Below, in pieces: positions 47,259 through 55,831 of a DNA stretch of 64,000 nucleotides (positions are counted from its first letter, which is position 1; each line of letters begins with the position of its first letter). Both the position numbers and the translations under genes were made by a program. Below the pieces are notes generated by a model. The model was not told the DNA's origin. It saw nothing but the letters and a program-made list of their open reading frames with translations, and made no database searches. Source of the stretch: Desulfofundulus australicus DSM 11792. Its GTDB lineage: Bacteria > Bacillota > Desulfotomaculia > Desulfotomaculales > Desulfovirgulaceae. The DNA lies in NCBI RefSeq assembly GCF_900129285.1, contig NZ_FQUW01000012.1, positions 1 to 64,000 on the forward strand, given 5' to 3'.

Positions 47259-47974
47259 CAATCTTGAACACACCAAGCAACAATAACCCCCGTCAACCCA
47301 AATGGTAACTTCAGCTTTGCATCGAAAATCGCCGCCCGGCACACCCCTTCCCCCATCCATTTCGGCAGTCCCATCCCTGCGCTACCACCGGGGAAGACCC
47401 GCCGAACCAGGAAGACCAGCGGCAAAAACAGCGAAAGAATAAATTGCCTCTCCAAAACGCAAAATCCATACTTTTTTAAAAGCGTCGTCACCTCCCCCAT
47501 CCTATATCTCCTGAAGTGCCCGCACCTTACATCATGCCCCGACCACAATTCCGGATAAAGGGGCACGGACACGAATAGCAACCCGCCGGGCTTCAGCGCT
47601 CTCCGCACCTCCTGTAGAGCCGGGTCTTCTTCCGGCAGGTGCTCGAGCACGTCGAACAGGCACACAGCGTCGAAATGTCCGTCCGGGAAAAACAGCTTTT
47701 CGGCACTGCCCGGCTCTGCCCTCATGCCTTTTGCCAGCGCCGTTTCCCGGAGCACCGGGTCCGGCTCGACACCATACCATTCATACCCCGGCAGTGCCTC
47801 CGAAAGCCAGCCGTCCCCACAGCCTATATCCAGGACACGGGATCCGCCGGGCAGGTGCCGCCTCACGAAACCGGAGAGGATGTGCTTTCGGGCGCGGAAG
47901 TACCAGGAGTCGCCGGAAAAGAGTTCCCGGCAGACCTCCTTCGAATTTGCACCAGTTCCCCGAACATCCTGCAC
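47258..47974 (-). CDS. Class I SAM methyltransferase with C-terminal helix
   Basis: The product is about 238 residues from a GTG near 47974; the exact start is uncertain. It has a SAM-binding motif SRVLDIGCGDGWLSEALPG, the acidic loop YGVEPD, and FDAVCLFDVLEHLPEE (motif III, HxDL-like) then LKPGGLLFVSVPLYP. A C-terminal hydrophobic segment (FILSLFLPLVFLVRRVFP) may anchor it. It resembles UbiE/Coq5-type methylases. With the GT2 gene it may modify a lipid-linked or pilin glycan. Confidence 0.82.
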   Translation of the reverse strand: MQDVRGTGANSKEVCRELFSGDSWYFRARKHILSGFVRRHLPGGSRVLDIGCGDGWLSEALPGYEWYGVEPDPVLRETALAKGMRAEPGSAEKLFFPDGHFDAVCLFDVLEHLPEEDPALQEVRRALKPGGLLFVSVPLYPELWSGHDVRCGHFRRYRMGEVTTLLKKYGFCVLERQFILSLFLPLVFLVRRVFPGGSAGMGLPKWMGEGVCRAAIFDAKLKLPFGLTGVIVAWCVQD

Positions 47975-48603
47975 CCGTCTTTGAACAACCTCACCTTCGA
48001 ACCAGGTACGTCCGTCCAGCTTACCCCCACCTCCTCCACTTTGAAGCCCATCTCCCGGGCCAGCAGTAAAACCTCCACGTCGAAGCAGTACCCCCGGCAC
48101 TCAGCCAGGGAAAAGAGCAACCTGGCGCTATCCCCCCGGAACAGTTTGAACCCGCACTGGGTGTCCCGGTGGGGCAGCTCCGTGAGGAGCCGCACCAGGA
48201 GGTTGAAGAGCCTCCCCGCCAGCTTCCGCTTCAGGGAGGCCCTTCTTACCCTCGCTCCCGGGACATCACGTGAGCCTATGGCTATATCGGCACCCCTCTC
48301 CAGGGCGTCTTTCAGCTTCGACAGCTCCGTTACAGGCGCGGCCAGGTCGGCGTCCGTCACCAGCACCAGCTCTCCCCTGGAAGCTATAACGCCGGTCTTG
48401 ACCGCCGCGCCCTTGCCCAGGTTGCGCGGGTGCCTGACCACCCGGCATCCGAATTTTTCAGCGATCTCCGCCGTTCGGTCTGAAGAGCCATCGTCAACAA
48501 CGACTATTTCGTGTTCCCGTCCGGCAAGGTACTCCATGACGGCCCCCAGGGCACCCGGCAGGCGGGTTTCTTCGTTGTATGCAGGTATCACCACGCTGAG
48601 CAC
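47863..48603 (-). CDS. DPM1-like GT2 glycosyltransferase
   Basis: The product is 246 residues from a GTG at 48603 (GGGGAGGTGC site). The GT2 fold is clear: VLSVVIPAYNEETRLPGALG, VVDDGSSDRTAEIAEKF, VTDADLAAPVTE (DxD) and QCGFKLFRGDSARLLF. This is the dolichol/undecaprenyl-phosphate mannose-type family. Its start of the methyltransferase overlaps it by about 110 bases. Such enzymes make polyprenyl-linked sugars for GT-C transferases such as the neighbour at 48642. Confidence 0.87.
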   Translation of the reverse strand: MLSVVIPAYNEETRLPGALGAVMEYLAGREHEIVVVDDGSSDRTAEIAEKFGCRVVRHPRNLGKGAAVKTGVIASRGELVLVTDADLAAPVTELSKLKDALERGADIAIGSRDVPGARVRRASLKRKLAGRLFNLLVRLLTELPHRDTQCGFKLFRGDSARLLFSLAECRGYCFDVEVLLLAREMGFKVEEVGVSWTDVPGSKVRLFKDGCRMFGELVQIRRRSAGNSFPATPGTSAPESTSSPVS

Positions 48604-48618
48604 TTGAAGCACCTCCCC

Positions 48619-48654
48619 GAAAAAGAAGAAAGCCCGCACCGTCAGGGTACGGGC
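48619..48654 (-). terminator. Terminator before the GT2 gene
   Basis: GCCCGCACC (48632-48640) pairs with GGTACGGGC (48646-48654), followed by TTTCTTCTTTTTC. The GGGGAGG ribosome site of the GT2 gene follows directly. Confidence 0.8.
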
Positions 48655-49997
48655 TCGTATATAACCCCCACTTCGTCCCGGTAGGCACATCTCCAGCGGG
48701 TTGATTCCCCAAGGGCGTGATCCAGCAGGGAATTTTTGATCACCAGCGCCGCGTCCGCCCCGGTACCCGCGACGTAACGGCTTATTCCCCCGGTTTTGGA
48801 AAGCTCCAGGTAATCCTTTAAAATGTTCTCGAACCTGTACAGGTCGGCCCTGCCGTCTATATAGACGGGTACCCCTTTGAAGATGAGATATCCTCCCCAG
48901 CCGTAATCGTTGAAAACTTTACCGTAACCTTTTTCTTTTACAAACTCCACCGCCTGCACCGGGTAAGACTTTCCCGCAACGCGGTCCAGGTCTGCCGGGA
49001 CGCCTTTCGCGGCGAGGAATACTACCGCCCCGGCCAGGGCGAACGCCGCCAGTACCTCCGGGAAGCGTTCCCTGAAGCGCAATTTTAACGTTCCGAATAA
49101 AACTGCCGTACTCAAAACGGCGTAAGGCATGTATATCCTGGAGAGCAACGCCAGCGCCCAGAAGCCAGCCGCCCGGGCAAACTCCAGGGTCTTCATCCTG
49201 CCCTGAGATGCAGCGCAGAGCATAATCGCGGTGCATGCGAAGAAGGAGATCACCAGGTCCGGCGAGCCGAAGTAAAAGGGCATCCACTCAGCTATGTATT
49301 CCCTGTAGTGGTGCGACAACAACCCCTCCCTCACCACATAGACCCACAGCCCGGGTCCGTGCGGGTTCACCAGCGTTCCCAGGAAGGACGTAGCAAAAGC
49401 AAGGAACAAACCCCTTTCTGCTCTCCTCTCCAGCAGCTTCAGCCCTGCAAATTCGGCTAACAGGAGCAAAGGGAGCATGCACGCGGTAGCGTGGATGTTC
49501 GACCACAGGGCGGCCAGGAAGAAGACCCCAAGTGTTTCCCTTTTCCCCCACCTCCCGTGCAGGGACAGGTAAAGGTAAACAGAGAACAACGCGTAAACTC
49601 CCGCCTGGGGCCAGGGCTTTAGCCAGGAGACCAGCAGGAAGGGAGATGCCGCTCCACCCACGGAGGCTACTACACGGTCCGCCCCACGGGCCAGCAGGCC
49701 CGCCCGGATGAACAACCCGCACGCCGCTGCGGAGACGAACACCAGGAGCCACAGGCTTGGAAGGCCGAGGACACTGTAGAGAATATACATAAGAGCCTCC
49801 CACAGCCACTCGTGGGCCGTCCAGGGCTGGCCGTAAGCCGACCAGGAGTAAACGTCCACCCGCGGCACGGCGTGGTTCTGAACTATCCATTCCCCCACCT
49901 TCAGGTGCCAGAACACGTCCGGGTCGGCGGTCCACACCTGGAAAACGGTTGCGGCAAGCGCGCAGGCAAGTACGGCAATTACTCCTCTACTGGACAC
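48642..49997 (-). CDS. Polytopic GT-C-like membrane protein
   Basis: The product is 451 residues from a GTG at 49997 (AAGGAGGGG). About ten membrane helices follow a short N-terminal loop with DPDVFWHLKVGEWIVQNHAV, whose acidic pair is typical of GT-C oligosaccharyl or mannosyl transferases. The C-terminal ~150 residues (YPVQAVEFVKEKGYGKVFND) are soluble. GT-C enzymes transfer a sugar from a polyprenyl donor on the outer face of the membrane, which fits the GT2 neighbour. Pilin glycosylation is an inference. Confidence 0.68.
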   Translation of the reverse strand: MSSRGVIAVLACALAATVFQVWTADPDVFWHLKVGEWIVQNHAVPRVDVYSWSAYGQPWTAHEWLWEALMYILYSVLGLPSLWLLVFVSAAACGLFIRAGLLARGADRVVASVGGAASPFLLVSWLKPWPQAGVYALFSVYLYLSLHGRWGKRETLGVFFLAALWSNIHATACMLPLLLLAEFAGLKLLERRAERGLFLAFATSFLGTLVNPHGPGLWVYVVREGLLSHHYREYIAEWMPFYFGSPDLVISFFACTAIMLCAASQGRMKTLEFARAAGFWALALLSRIYMPYAVLSTAVLFGTLKLRFRERFPEVLAAFALAGAVVFLAAKGVPADLDRVAGKSYPVQAVEFVKEKGYGKVFNDYGWGGYLIFKGVPVYIDGRADLYRFENILKDYLELSKTGGISRYVAGTGADAALVIKNSLLDHALGESTRWRCAYRDEVGVIYEPVP

Positions 49998-50640
49998 TGC
50001 AGGTCCCCTCCTTGCAAACTATTCTCGCTGCCGCCCAGCGCTGAGATCTTACGGTACCCTGGCCGAAGACCCTCTTCGCCGTCGCGTCCACCAGCACCAC
50101 GACCCCGGGACTCTCCAGGGTAACCGTCCGCACCCCTCCCGCCCCCCAGAGGATACCCGAGGTCGTAACCGCAAACTTAGCCGGAAAGCCGGAGTAAGGG
50201 AAGCTGGATTCGGTCGCCGCGGTTCCGTTGAATTGGAAATATCTCGCCCCGTAAGCCCCTTCGGAGGCGTAGTCGTCGTAGCCGTTGTAAGTCACCAGCC
50301 AGTATTTCACGGAGGAGTACGCGGAGCTGGACAAAGGCGCCAGCGTAGCCGGATCCAGGCCCATGTTACGGGCAAGGGCGTCCCGGAAGGCGGCGTGCGC
50401 CCGCGACGTATCTATGCGCGGCTTCCCGTCGGCCTGGGATTTGGAAGTCACCTGCATGGCCGCCGCTTTCGCCGCGAACGCTGCCGCTTCCTGAACGTCC
50501 ACATCCGCAGAAAACACCGCCGTGCCCATCCCCGATAGGCCCTCCATGGCCAGCAAAAGGAGAGGAGCGATAATGAGGAAGGCCGCCAGGACCGCGAAGC
50601 CCCGTTCCTCCCTTAAGAAGCTAAGGTTCCACCCTTTCAC
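49987..50640 (-). CDS. TadE/TadG-like pseudopilin
   Basis: The product is 217 residues. It begins with SFLREERGFAVLAAFLIIAP, a prepilin-like leader with a membrane helix. The rest is a beta-rich exposed domain (SSSAYSSVKYWLVTYNGYDD). The stop overlaps the GT-C start. It belongs to the pilus operon and may be a minor pilin. There is no Glu at the +5 position (FAVLA), so it is a divergent member. Confidence 0.7.
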   Translation of the reverse strand: MKGWNLSFLREERGFAVLAAFLIIAPLLLLAMEGLSGMGTAVFSADVDVQEAAAFAAKAAAMQVTSKSQADGKPRIDTSRAHAAFRDALARNMGLDPATLAPLSSSAYSSVKYWLVTYNGYDDYASEGAYGARYFQFNGTAATESSFPYSGFPAKFAVTTSGILWGAGGVRTVTLESPGVVVLVDATAKRVFGQGTVRSQRWAAARIVCKEGTCSVQ

Positions 50641-51034
50641 TGAGCACGCTCCCCCCCACCTTTATCCTGAAGGTATTCGGGGCTGCAGGCGCCCCTATCA
50701 GCAGCCCCGTCGTCAGCGGCCTCCATGGCGGCTTCAGCGTGACCGTGAAGTTTATCCTGCTGGCGTTCAAATCCTGGGGGTTCCTCAAAACCCGGGCATC
50801 TCCCCGCGACTGCCGGGGACAGGATATGCTCTCCACGGCCATGCCCACGGATCTGTACCTGGAGATCATCTCCGCCTCGTCCGCCGACGTGAGGAACCCC
50901 TCAACCCTGACCCTTTCCAGGTAGTAGTGCATGATGTGCTCCGCCACCTTGTGCTGGGTCAAAATAGTGTAGTAGTCCACCCCTGCGAAGATCATGAAGA
51001 AAACGATGGAAGACACGATCAGGAAGTCTACCAC
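50621..51034 (-). CDS. TadE-like minor pilin (DUF4320-like)
   Basis: The product is 137 residues from the GTG at 51034. Upstream in frame the sequence ILEDRRGS continues the usual prepilin leader, so an ATC or CTG start a few codons earlier may be used. A membrane helix (VVDFLIVSSIVFFMIFAGVD) is followed by an exposed domain with NPQDLNASRINFTVTLKPPW. TadE-like proteins are minor components of Tad pili. It overlaps the 49987 gene. Confidence 0.7.
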   Translation of the reverse strand: MVDFLIVSSIVFFMIFAGVDYYTILTQHKVAEHIMHYYLERVRVEGFLTSADEAEMISRYRSVGMAVESISCPRQSRGDARVLRNPQDLNASRINFTVTLKPPWRPLTTGLLIGAPAAPNTFRIKVGGSVLSERVEP

Positions 51035-51060
51035 GCTGCCCCGCCGGTCTTCCAGGATTC

Positions 51061-51243
51061 TCAGAATCCTGAACCGGTGAGGTTCGTGACCCTGTTGAGC
51101 ACCGTTGTGTGTGCTCCCGTAAGGGCGGGCAGGAGCGTTTGCACTACCAGTACGCTCAAGAGAGCTATCCCCGCCGTGAGAACCAGGACTTCCGGCGTGG
51201 TTATGCCCTTCTCTCCCCGCAATAATTTCAAAAAAGCACTCAA
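51061..51243 (-). CDS. flp: Flp-type major pilin (second copy)
   Basis: The product is 60 residues. The leader ends at Gly, and GEKGITTPEVLVLTAGIALL places Glu at +5 of the mature protein, the Flp/Tad prepilin signature. The start is a TTG that overlaps the stop of a short upstream ATG peptide. A one-base change in the T5 run would merge them. Tad pilins assemble into thin adhesive filaments after cleavage by prepilin peptidase. Confidence 0.85.
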   Translation of the reverse strand: MSAFLKLLRGEKGITTPEVLVLTAGIALLSVLVVQTLLPALTGAHTTVLNRVTNLTGSGF

Positions 51244-51271
51244 AAACCCGTCATCGAAACCACCCCCTCAG

Positions 51272-51305
51272 ACAAAAAAGAGAGGACAGGGGGGTTCCCT
51301 GTCCT
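51272..51305 (-). terminator. Terminator between the two pilin genes
   Basis: AGGACAGGG (51283-51291) pairs with CCCTGTCCT (51297-51305), followed by CTCTTTTTTG. Partial termination here would make the first pilin more abundant than downstream products. Confidence 0.88.
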
Positions 51306-51498
51306 ACCAGGTTGGGTTGTTACTGCTCACTGCGTTCTGGACTTTGCCGCCCAGGGTGTTGGCCGAGTTGGTAGTAAACGGTCTCATGGTAGCCCACACA
51401 AAGAACCCCATCAGGGCGGCGAGGCCCGCGATGGTTATCGCCTCGGGGGTGGAGATCCCCCTTTCGTCGGTCAGAATCCTGCGGAGCTTACTGAGCAA
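51304..51498 (-). CDS. flp: Flp-type major pilin (first copy)
   Basis: The product is 64 residues from a TTG at 51498 (AAGGAGG 9 bases upstream). The leader DERG is followed by ISTPEAITIAGLAALMGFFV, with Glu at +5. The mature part has a helix and a short Asn/Ser-rich tail (NTLGGKVQNAVSSNNPTW). It is the first pilin gene and precedes a terminator, so it may be the major subunit. Confidence 0.87.
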   Translation of the reverse strand: MLSKLRRILTDERGISTPEAITIAGLAALMGFFVWATMRPFTTNSANTLGGKVQNAVSSNNPTW

Positions 51499-51525
51499 CT
51501 TCAAATCCCTCCTTACCTTGAATCA

Positions 51526-52308
51526 TCAGCTCAAGTTGGATACGGTTTGCAGAAGCTTTATTAACTTGTACGCGAGCGGTCCCACCATCACCCCCCCGAC
51601 GGCAATTAAAGGCAATCCCCTGTAGACGGCGAAGTACAGGGGTTTGCTGACCACCTTCAGCTCGGCCAGGTTCCGCCTCAGCTCTTCCAGGCTCCGGCTC
51701 TCCTCCTGCAGGGCGCTCCTGCCAAGGGCCATTCCGGACTCTTCGGCATGCGCCAGTATTGAGGATAACAAAGCAGCTTCCGAAAGGCCGACTTCCCGGG
51801 CGAATTCTTCCAGGGCGCGTGCCCTGTCGGACGGGTAGCGTGCCAGGCACCGCTCCACGCACGGTCTCAAGGAAGGAGCGGCCACGGACCCTAAACGCAG
51901 CGCCTGGGGTATGGTGTACCCCGCCTGGGTAAAAAAGTCCACCGCCTCGTAGAGCACGGCTATTTCTCTCAGCAGCCGCAGGCGCCTGGTTTCCTGGATG
52001 TTCCTGTACACGAACCAGCCGAGCAGGGCGCCGCCGGACGACCCGATGCCGACCGCGTTGAAGAAAAGAGGCGTCCCGAAACCAAAAACAGCGCCGAGGA
52101 ACCCTCCCACGGCGCTCCCGGCAATGAAAGCCCTGTTCGACCCGCCGGACGACGGAAGTTCCCGTTTTTCCCGTACCTGCAAAAACTTCCGGGAGGGAAA
52201 TGCCGGGAATCGCAGGCCCCGCAAAACTCCCAGGATAAATGCGGCCGATGCACCGCCGGCCAACCCCGCTCCGGCACAAAATCCCAGGAGAAGCAAATAT
52301 TCAGTCAT
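51526..52308 (-). CDS. tadC: Tad platform protein, TadC-like
   Basis: The product is 260 residues from the ATG at 52308 (GGGAGGTGCGGG). It is a GspF-superfamily integral membrane protein, with TEYLLLLGFCAGAGLAGG and two further helices, and a cytosolic QEESRSLEELRRNLAELK segment. Platform proteins link the ATPase to the pilus. The gene overlaps the tadB-like gene. Confidence 0.8.
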   Translation of the reverse strand: MTEYLLLLGFCAGAGLAGGASAAFILGVLRGLRFPAFPSRKFLQVREKRELPSSGGSNRAFIAGSAVGGFLGAVFGFGTPLFFNAVGIGSSGGALLGWFVYRNIQETRRLRLLREIAVLYEAVDFFTQAGYTIPQALRLGSVAAPSLRPCVERCLARYPSDRARALEEFAREVGLSEAALLSSILAHAEESGMALGRSALQEESRSLEELRRNLAELKVVSKPLYFAVYRGLPLIAVGGVMVGPLAYKLIKLLQTVSNLS

Positions 52309-53212
52309 TACCCGCACCTCCCATCAGCACGTCCAGGACGCCCCCGGTCACGGCGGACAGTAAACACAGCACCACCACACCTTTACCGGCAGCGGTGGTC
52401 AGGAAAAATTCCTTCGCTTCCGGCACGACATGAGAAGCAAAAAAATAGGCCGGGACAACGGCAAGGTTAAGGGCAACCGCCAGCACCCTGTCCATGGATA
52501 TTTCCAGCCTGTTTTTCCGTATCAGGTCCTGCTGGGCGGTCACCCGCGCGGCCAGTTTCGTAAAGAGCGGCTTAACGGCCTCGTCCTCGAAAGACAGCCG
52601 CAGGAGCTGGACGAACATCCTGCCGTACTCCCCGTGCAGTTCCCTGCCCAGCTTGACGAGCGCCCCGTCCACATCGTCGGGGTCCCTGGCCGTCACCAGG
52701 TCGGAGGCCGCCCGGCGCAGGATGCCCCCGATGGGGTCGGGCAGTTTCCGCGCGGCGGCGGACAGTGCCTTCATCGGGTGCGGGGTGTCGGAGTATTCCG
52801 CCGCGAAGACCCGTACCGCCGCCCCCAGTTGCTCGATTATCTTTTCGCGGTGTATCCTCTCCCGGTGCCGGCGCACCTGTTCGGAGAAGACCACGCCGGC
52901 CAGGGACAGAAGGAGCGCCGCCGGGAAGTTTCGCAGGTAGACAACCCCCGCGTAAAACCCCGCCAGGGCAAGGAAGAAAACGAAGGCAAGGTAGGGTGCG
53001 CTCGATACGGAGAATACCTTCCTGCGCATCCCTTTCTCAGCCCGGACCGCCCATTTTTCCAGGGACCCGGACAGCACACGGGACGAAGCCAGCCGCGCAA
53101 GGCGTGCCCGGAAACCCTTCCCTGAGAAGGACCGGCAGAGCAGCAGGACCAGGGAGGACGCAGAAACCGCCGCCCCCAGGCAGAAGAGGGCCGTCAACCC
53201 CGTCAGGACCAC
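52301..53212 (-). CDS. tadB: Tad platform protein, TadB-like
   Basis: The product is 303 residues. It has GspF-superfamily membrane helices at the N-terminus (LTALFCLGAAVSASSLVLLL) and centre, with a cytosolic helical part (REKIIEQLGAAVRVFAAEYS). It pairs with TadC and CpaF. Start and stop overlap the neighbours, as is usual for tad operons. Confidence 0.8.
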   Translation of the reverse strand: MVLTGLTALFCLGAAVSASSLVLLLCRSFSGKGFRARLARLASSRVLSGSLEKWAVRAEKGMRRKVFSVSSAPYLAFVFFLALAGFYAGVVYLRNFPAALLLSLAGVVFSEQVRRHRERIHREKIIEQLGAAVRVFAAEYSDTPHPMKALSAAARKLPDPIGGILRRAASDLVTARDPDDVDGALVKLGRELHGEYGRMFVQLLRLSFEDEAVKPLFTKLAARVTAQQDLIRKNRLEISMDRVLAVALNLAVVPAYFFASHVVPEAKEFFLTTAAGKGVVVLCLLSAVTGGVLDVLMGGAGND

Positions 53213-54546
53213 TTTTCGTACACCTCTTCCACCATCCGCCCGGTCACGCCGTACCTGAAGAGCCGGGACAGGAGCCGTTTGCCGGGCCTCTCAACCAGCT
53301 TCCAATCTCCTTTGAGGTAGTCGTCACCGGAAGGGACCCAGCGCAGAAGGTCGCGGTACTGCACCGGGTTCCCGGGCACCAGTTCCGTGACGGACTCCAG
53401 CTTGATGACACCCCGCGTGGAGTCGCCGAACATCTTCACCACTACGTTGAAAGCCGCAGCCACCAGCTCCTCGGCCGCCTCCCTCGGTAAATTGAGACCC
53501 TCTTTGACCAGCAACCTCGCCGTGCCGGAGACGAATTCCGGAGCGGATCCGAAGTGGGCAGTAGTTATGGAACCGTCGTGGCCGCGCTCGCACGCGCGTA
53601 CGGCCTCCGTAGCCTCACCTTCACCGCGGAACTCGCCCACGATGATCATGGTCGGGGTGAACCGCAGGACGACCCGGAAAAGGCCCTTCAAGGTGCGTCC
53701 CACCTCGGGGTGTTCCTCCAGCTCCACTATGTTGTGGCCAGGGTAGTTCTTTGAGAGGAATAATTCCCTGTCCGTTTCCAGCACCACGGTCCTTGCCCGG
53801 GGGTCGGTTTCGCTGAAAAGGGTGCGTACCATGGTGGTCTTGCCGCTACCCACGCCTCCCACTACGGCAATGTTGGCCCGCCCGCGCACCAGGAGCTTCA
53901 AAAGGTCGCGGCCTTTTTCGTCCATCGTCCCCCTCTCCACCATCTCGTCGAAAGTAATCGCCCGCGGGATGTGCTTGCGCAGCGTCAGGGTCACGTATTC
54001 CGACACCGGCGGGCAGGTGGCGGTTATCCTGGTGCCATCCTTTCTCATTGATTCTATAGTCGGGCTGGACCTGTTCAGGGACACCCCGCGGTCATGCATG
54101 ACCATTCTGGTCACCAAGCTCATTACGTGGTCGTCGTCCCGGAAGCGCACGTCTTCCACCGGCTCCAACCGGAGGTTCCTCAACACAAAAATCTTGTCCA
54201 GCGCGTTAACCTGGATTTCGTTCACCGCCGGGTCGCGGTATACTTCTTCCAGCGGTCCCAGTCCCCACAGTTCCCGGTAAATTTCGTAGGCCGCCCGGGA
54301 GAGGTCCATCCCTTCGACTTCAACCCCCCGTTCGGACAGGAATTCCTCCACCATCTTTACGGACTCCGACCTGGCCCCGGGAACGCCCGCCATGGCATCC
54401 TCCGCCGTCCGCCTGTTACGGGCCGCCCGTTCCTCGCCCATGGCCTCCGGATCAAGGATTGTGTCCTGAACCAGGCGCAGGGTTGCCTCGAAACTCAGCC
54501 TGCCGATTTTCTCCTGATGCGGTTGCCTGTCCTTCAGAAACCGCAC
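53203..54546 (-). CDS. cpaF: CpaF/TadA secretion ATPase (set 1)
   Basis: The product is 447 residues from a GTG at 54546 (GGAGGTGCTGG site). The N-terminal domain contains YEIYRELWGLGPLEEVYRDP. Walker A is VVGGVGSGKTTMVRTL, the Asp box is ETDRELFL, and Walker B is MIIVGEFRGEGEATEAVRAC followed by RGHDGSITTAHFGSAPEF. It powers Tad pilus assembly. It overlaps the cpaB gene by about 95 bases. Confidence 0.9.
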   Translation of the reverse strand: MRFLKDRQPHQEKIGRLSFEATLRLVQDTILDPEAMGEERAARNRRTAEDAMAGVPGARSESVKMVEEFLSERGVEVEGMDLSRAAYEIYRELWGLGPLEEVYRDPAVNEIQVNALDKIFVLRNLRLEPVEDVRFRDDDHVMSLVTRMVMHDRGVSLNRSSPTIESMRKDGTRITATCPPVSEYVTLTLRKHIPRAITFDEMVERGTMDEKGRDLLKLLVRGRANIAVVGGVGSGKTTMVRTLFSETDPRARTVVLETDRELFLSKNYPGHNIVELEEHPEVGRTLKGLFRVVLRFTPTMIIVGEFRGEGEATEAVRACERGHDGSITTAHFGSAPEFVSGTARLLVKEGLNLPREAAEELVAAAFNVVVKMFGDSTRGVIKLESVTELVPGNPVQYRDLLRWVPSGDDYLKGDWKLVERPGKRLLSRLFRYGVTGRMVEEVYEKWS

Positions 54547-55261
54547 TGCCAGCACCTCCAATGGAAAACTTTTTAGTCAGTACCACGTTTTGGGATTTCG
54601 GGGACGCCCCGCCCACCACTTTGGGTACGTCACCGGTTTTAACCGCCAGGACAACCACCGCCGGCGGGTTGGATGACGAGGGGGCCGCCCCGCCCAGGGC
54701 CTGCTGGACGATATTGTTCGACGCCAGTACAGATTTCCCGGCACTGTCCCGTATATCCAGCACCACGGCGTCGGACGCCGCCAGGGTCCATCCAGTGGCG
54801 GGGTTGGGGTCGTTCACCCACCACACGTCCACCAGGTCGCCCGCCCGGAGAGAACCACCTACACAGCGGGCAACGTCCACATTCAGGGAGACCACCTGCC
54901 GCCCGGCCACCAGACCCGGGTCGGCCAGCCGCTCTTTCCTGATCTGCTCCCCGCGGTAGAGCGTGGTCAGAGACAGTTTCCCGACCGCCTCCGCCGGGTC
55001 GCGCACGGCACCGGGCTCCTCTCCACCCGCTACGATGTCCCGCCAGGTCACGTCCTGGGAGGAAATGACCGTATACGGGGGAATGTCCCGTGCAGGCACC
55101 GGCACCCGCACCGTCTCCCGGTGGGTATTAACGTAGAGAAGCAAGTACCGCGCACTGAACAGCGCCACGGCCAGACCAATAGCTACGGCCGCCAGCAACG
55201 GCAAATGACGCCGGATGGACGTAAGAGGAGGGTTTCTAAAACGAAAGCGCAACTTCGTCAC
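54452..55261 (-). CDS. cpaB: CpaB/RcpC-like SAF-domain protein (set 1)
   Basis: The product is about 270 residues; GTG at 55261 is a working start but a TTG at 55252 is better spaced. A membrane helix (LLAAVAIGLAVALFSARYLL) is followed by SAF-like repeats (VPVPARDIPPYTVISSQDVT, VVSLNVDVARCVGGSLRAGD). CpaB/RcpC proteins act in Tad pilus export. The C-terminal tail overlaps the cpaF gene and may be non-functional. Confidence 0.78.
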   Translation of the reverse strand: MTKLRFRFRNPPLTSIRRHLPLLAAVAIGLAVALFSARYLLLYVNTHRETVRVPVPARDIPPYTVISSQDVTWRDIVAGGEEPGAVRDPAEAVGKLSLTTLYRGEQIRKERLADPGLVAGRQVVSLNVDVARCVGGSLRAGDLVDVWWVNDPNPATGWTLAASDAVVLDIRDSAGKSVLASNNIVQQALGGAAPSSSNPPAVVVLAVKTGDVPKVVGGASPKSQNVVLTKKFSIGGAGSAVSEGQATASGENRQAEFRGNPAPGSGHNP

Positions 55262-55268
55262 CGTCCTT

Positions 55269-55817
55269 TCAAAAAACAAAAAACAGATTCAGCCCCCACA
55301 GCACCCACACCGCCACCACCATGCACGCACCGAAAGGCACCGTATCAGGCGGGGTGGGCGCATCCGGGTGCTCCGGGAGTTTTGGAACCGGCACCGCACC
55401 TTTTACGCCGCAGATAACGCGCAGGTACAGCCCGATAAGGAGCGTTTTGGCCCAGGCGGCCAGTACCCCGCGCCGGAGTTTCAGAATTACCCCCCACGCG
55501 GCGCCGAGAAGCACCGCTGCAAAAAGCGAGCGGGCTAAACCATAGGGGCCGAGCCAGGCCCCCAGGGCCGCCGCGCACTTGAGGTCGCCGCCGCCGGCCA
55601 GGTTGAAAAGGCAGGGTAGAATAAATATGCCGAAACCCAGGGCCGTTCCCAGGAGAGCATCTGACAGTCTATCCGTATAGACCGATCCCACCAGCCCCGC
55701 CAGGAGAATAGACAGGATGAGTTTGTCTGGCACCAGGCGGTACCTCACATCGGCGTAAAAAATGCCCAGCGAAGGGAAAAGGCAGCCCAGCAAAAAGGCG
55801 AGCTGTTCAGCTCCCAC
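55269..55817 (-). CDS. Prepilin peptidase, catalytic half
   Basis: The product is 182 residues from a GTG at 55817 (AGGGGGG site). Two Asp motifs identify a type IV prepilin peptidase: SLGIFYADVRYRLVPDKLI and NLAGGGDLKCAAALGAWLG. The methylase half usually fused to it lies in the separate upstream gene. It cleaves pilin leaders in the membrane. Confidence 0.82.
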   Translation of the reverse strand: MGAEQLAFLLGCLFPSLGIFYADVRYRLVPDKLILSILLAGLVGSVYTDRLSDALLGTALGFGIFILPCLFNLAGGGDLKCAAALGAWLGPYGLARSLFAAVLLGAAWGVILKLRRGVLAAWAKTLLIGLYLRVICGVKGAVPVPKLPEHPDAPTPPDTVPFGACMVVAVWVLWGLNLFFVF

Positions 55818-55831
55818 TGTACGCACCCCCC

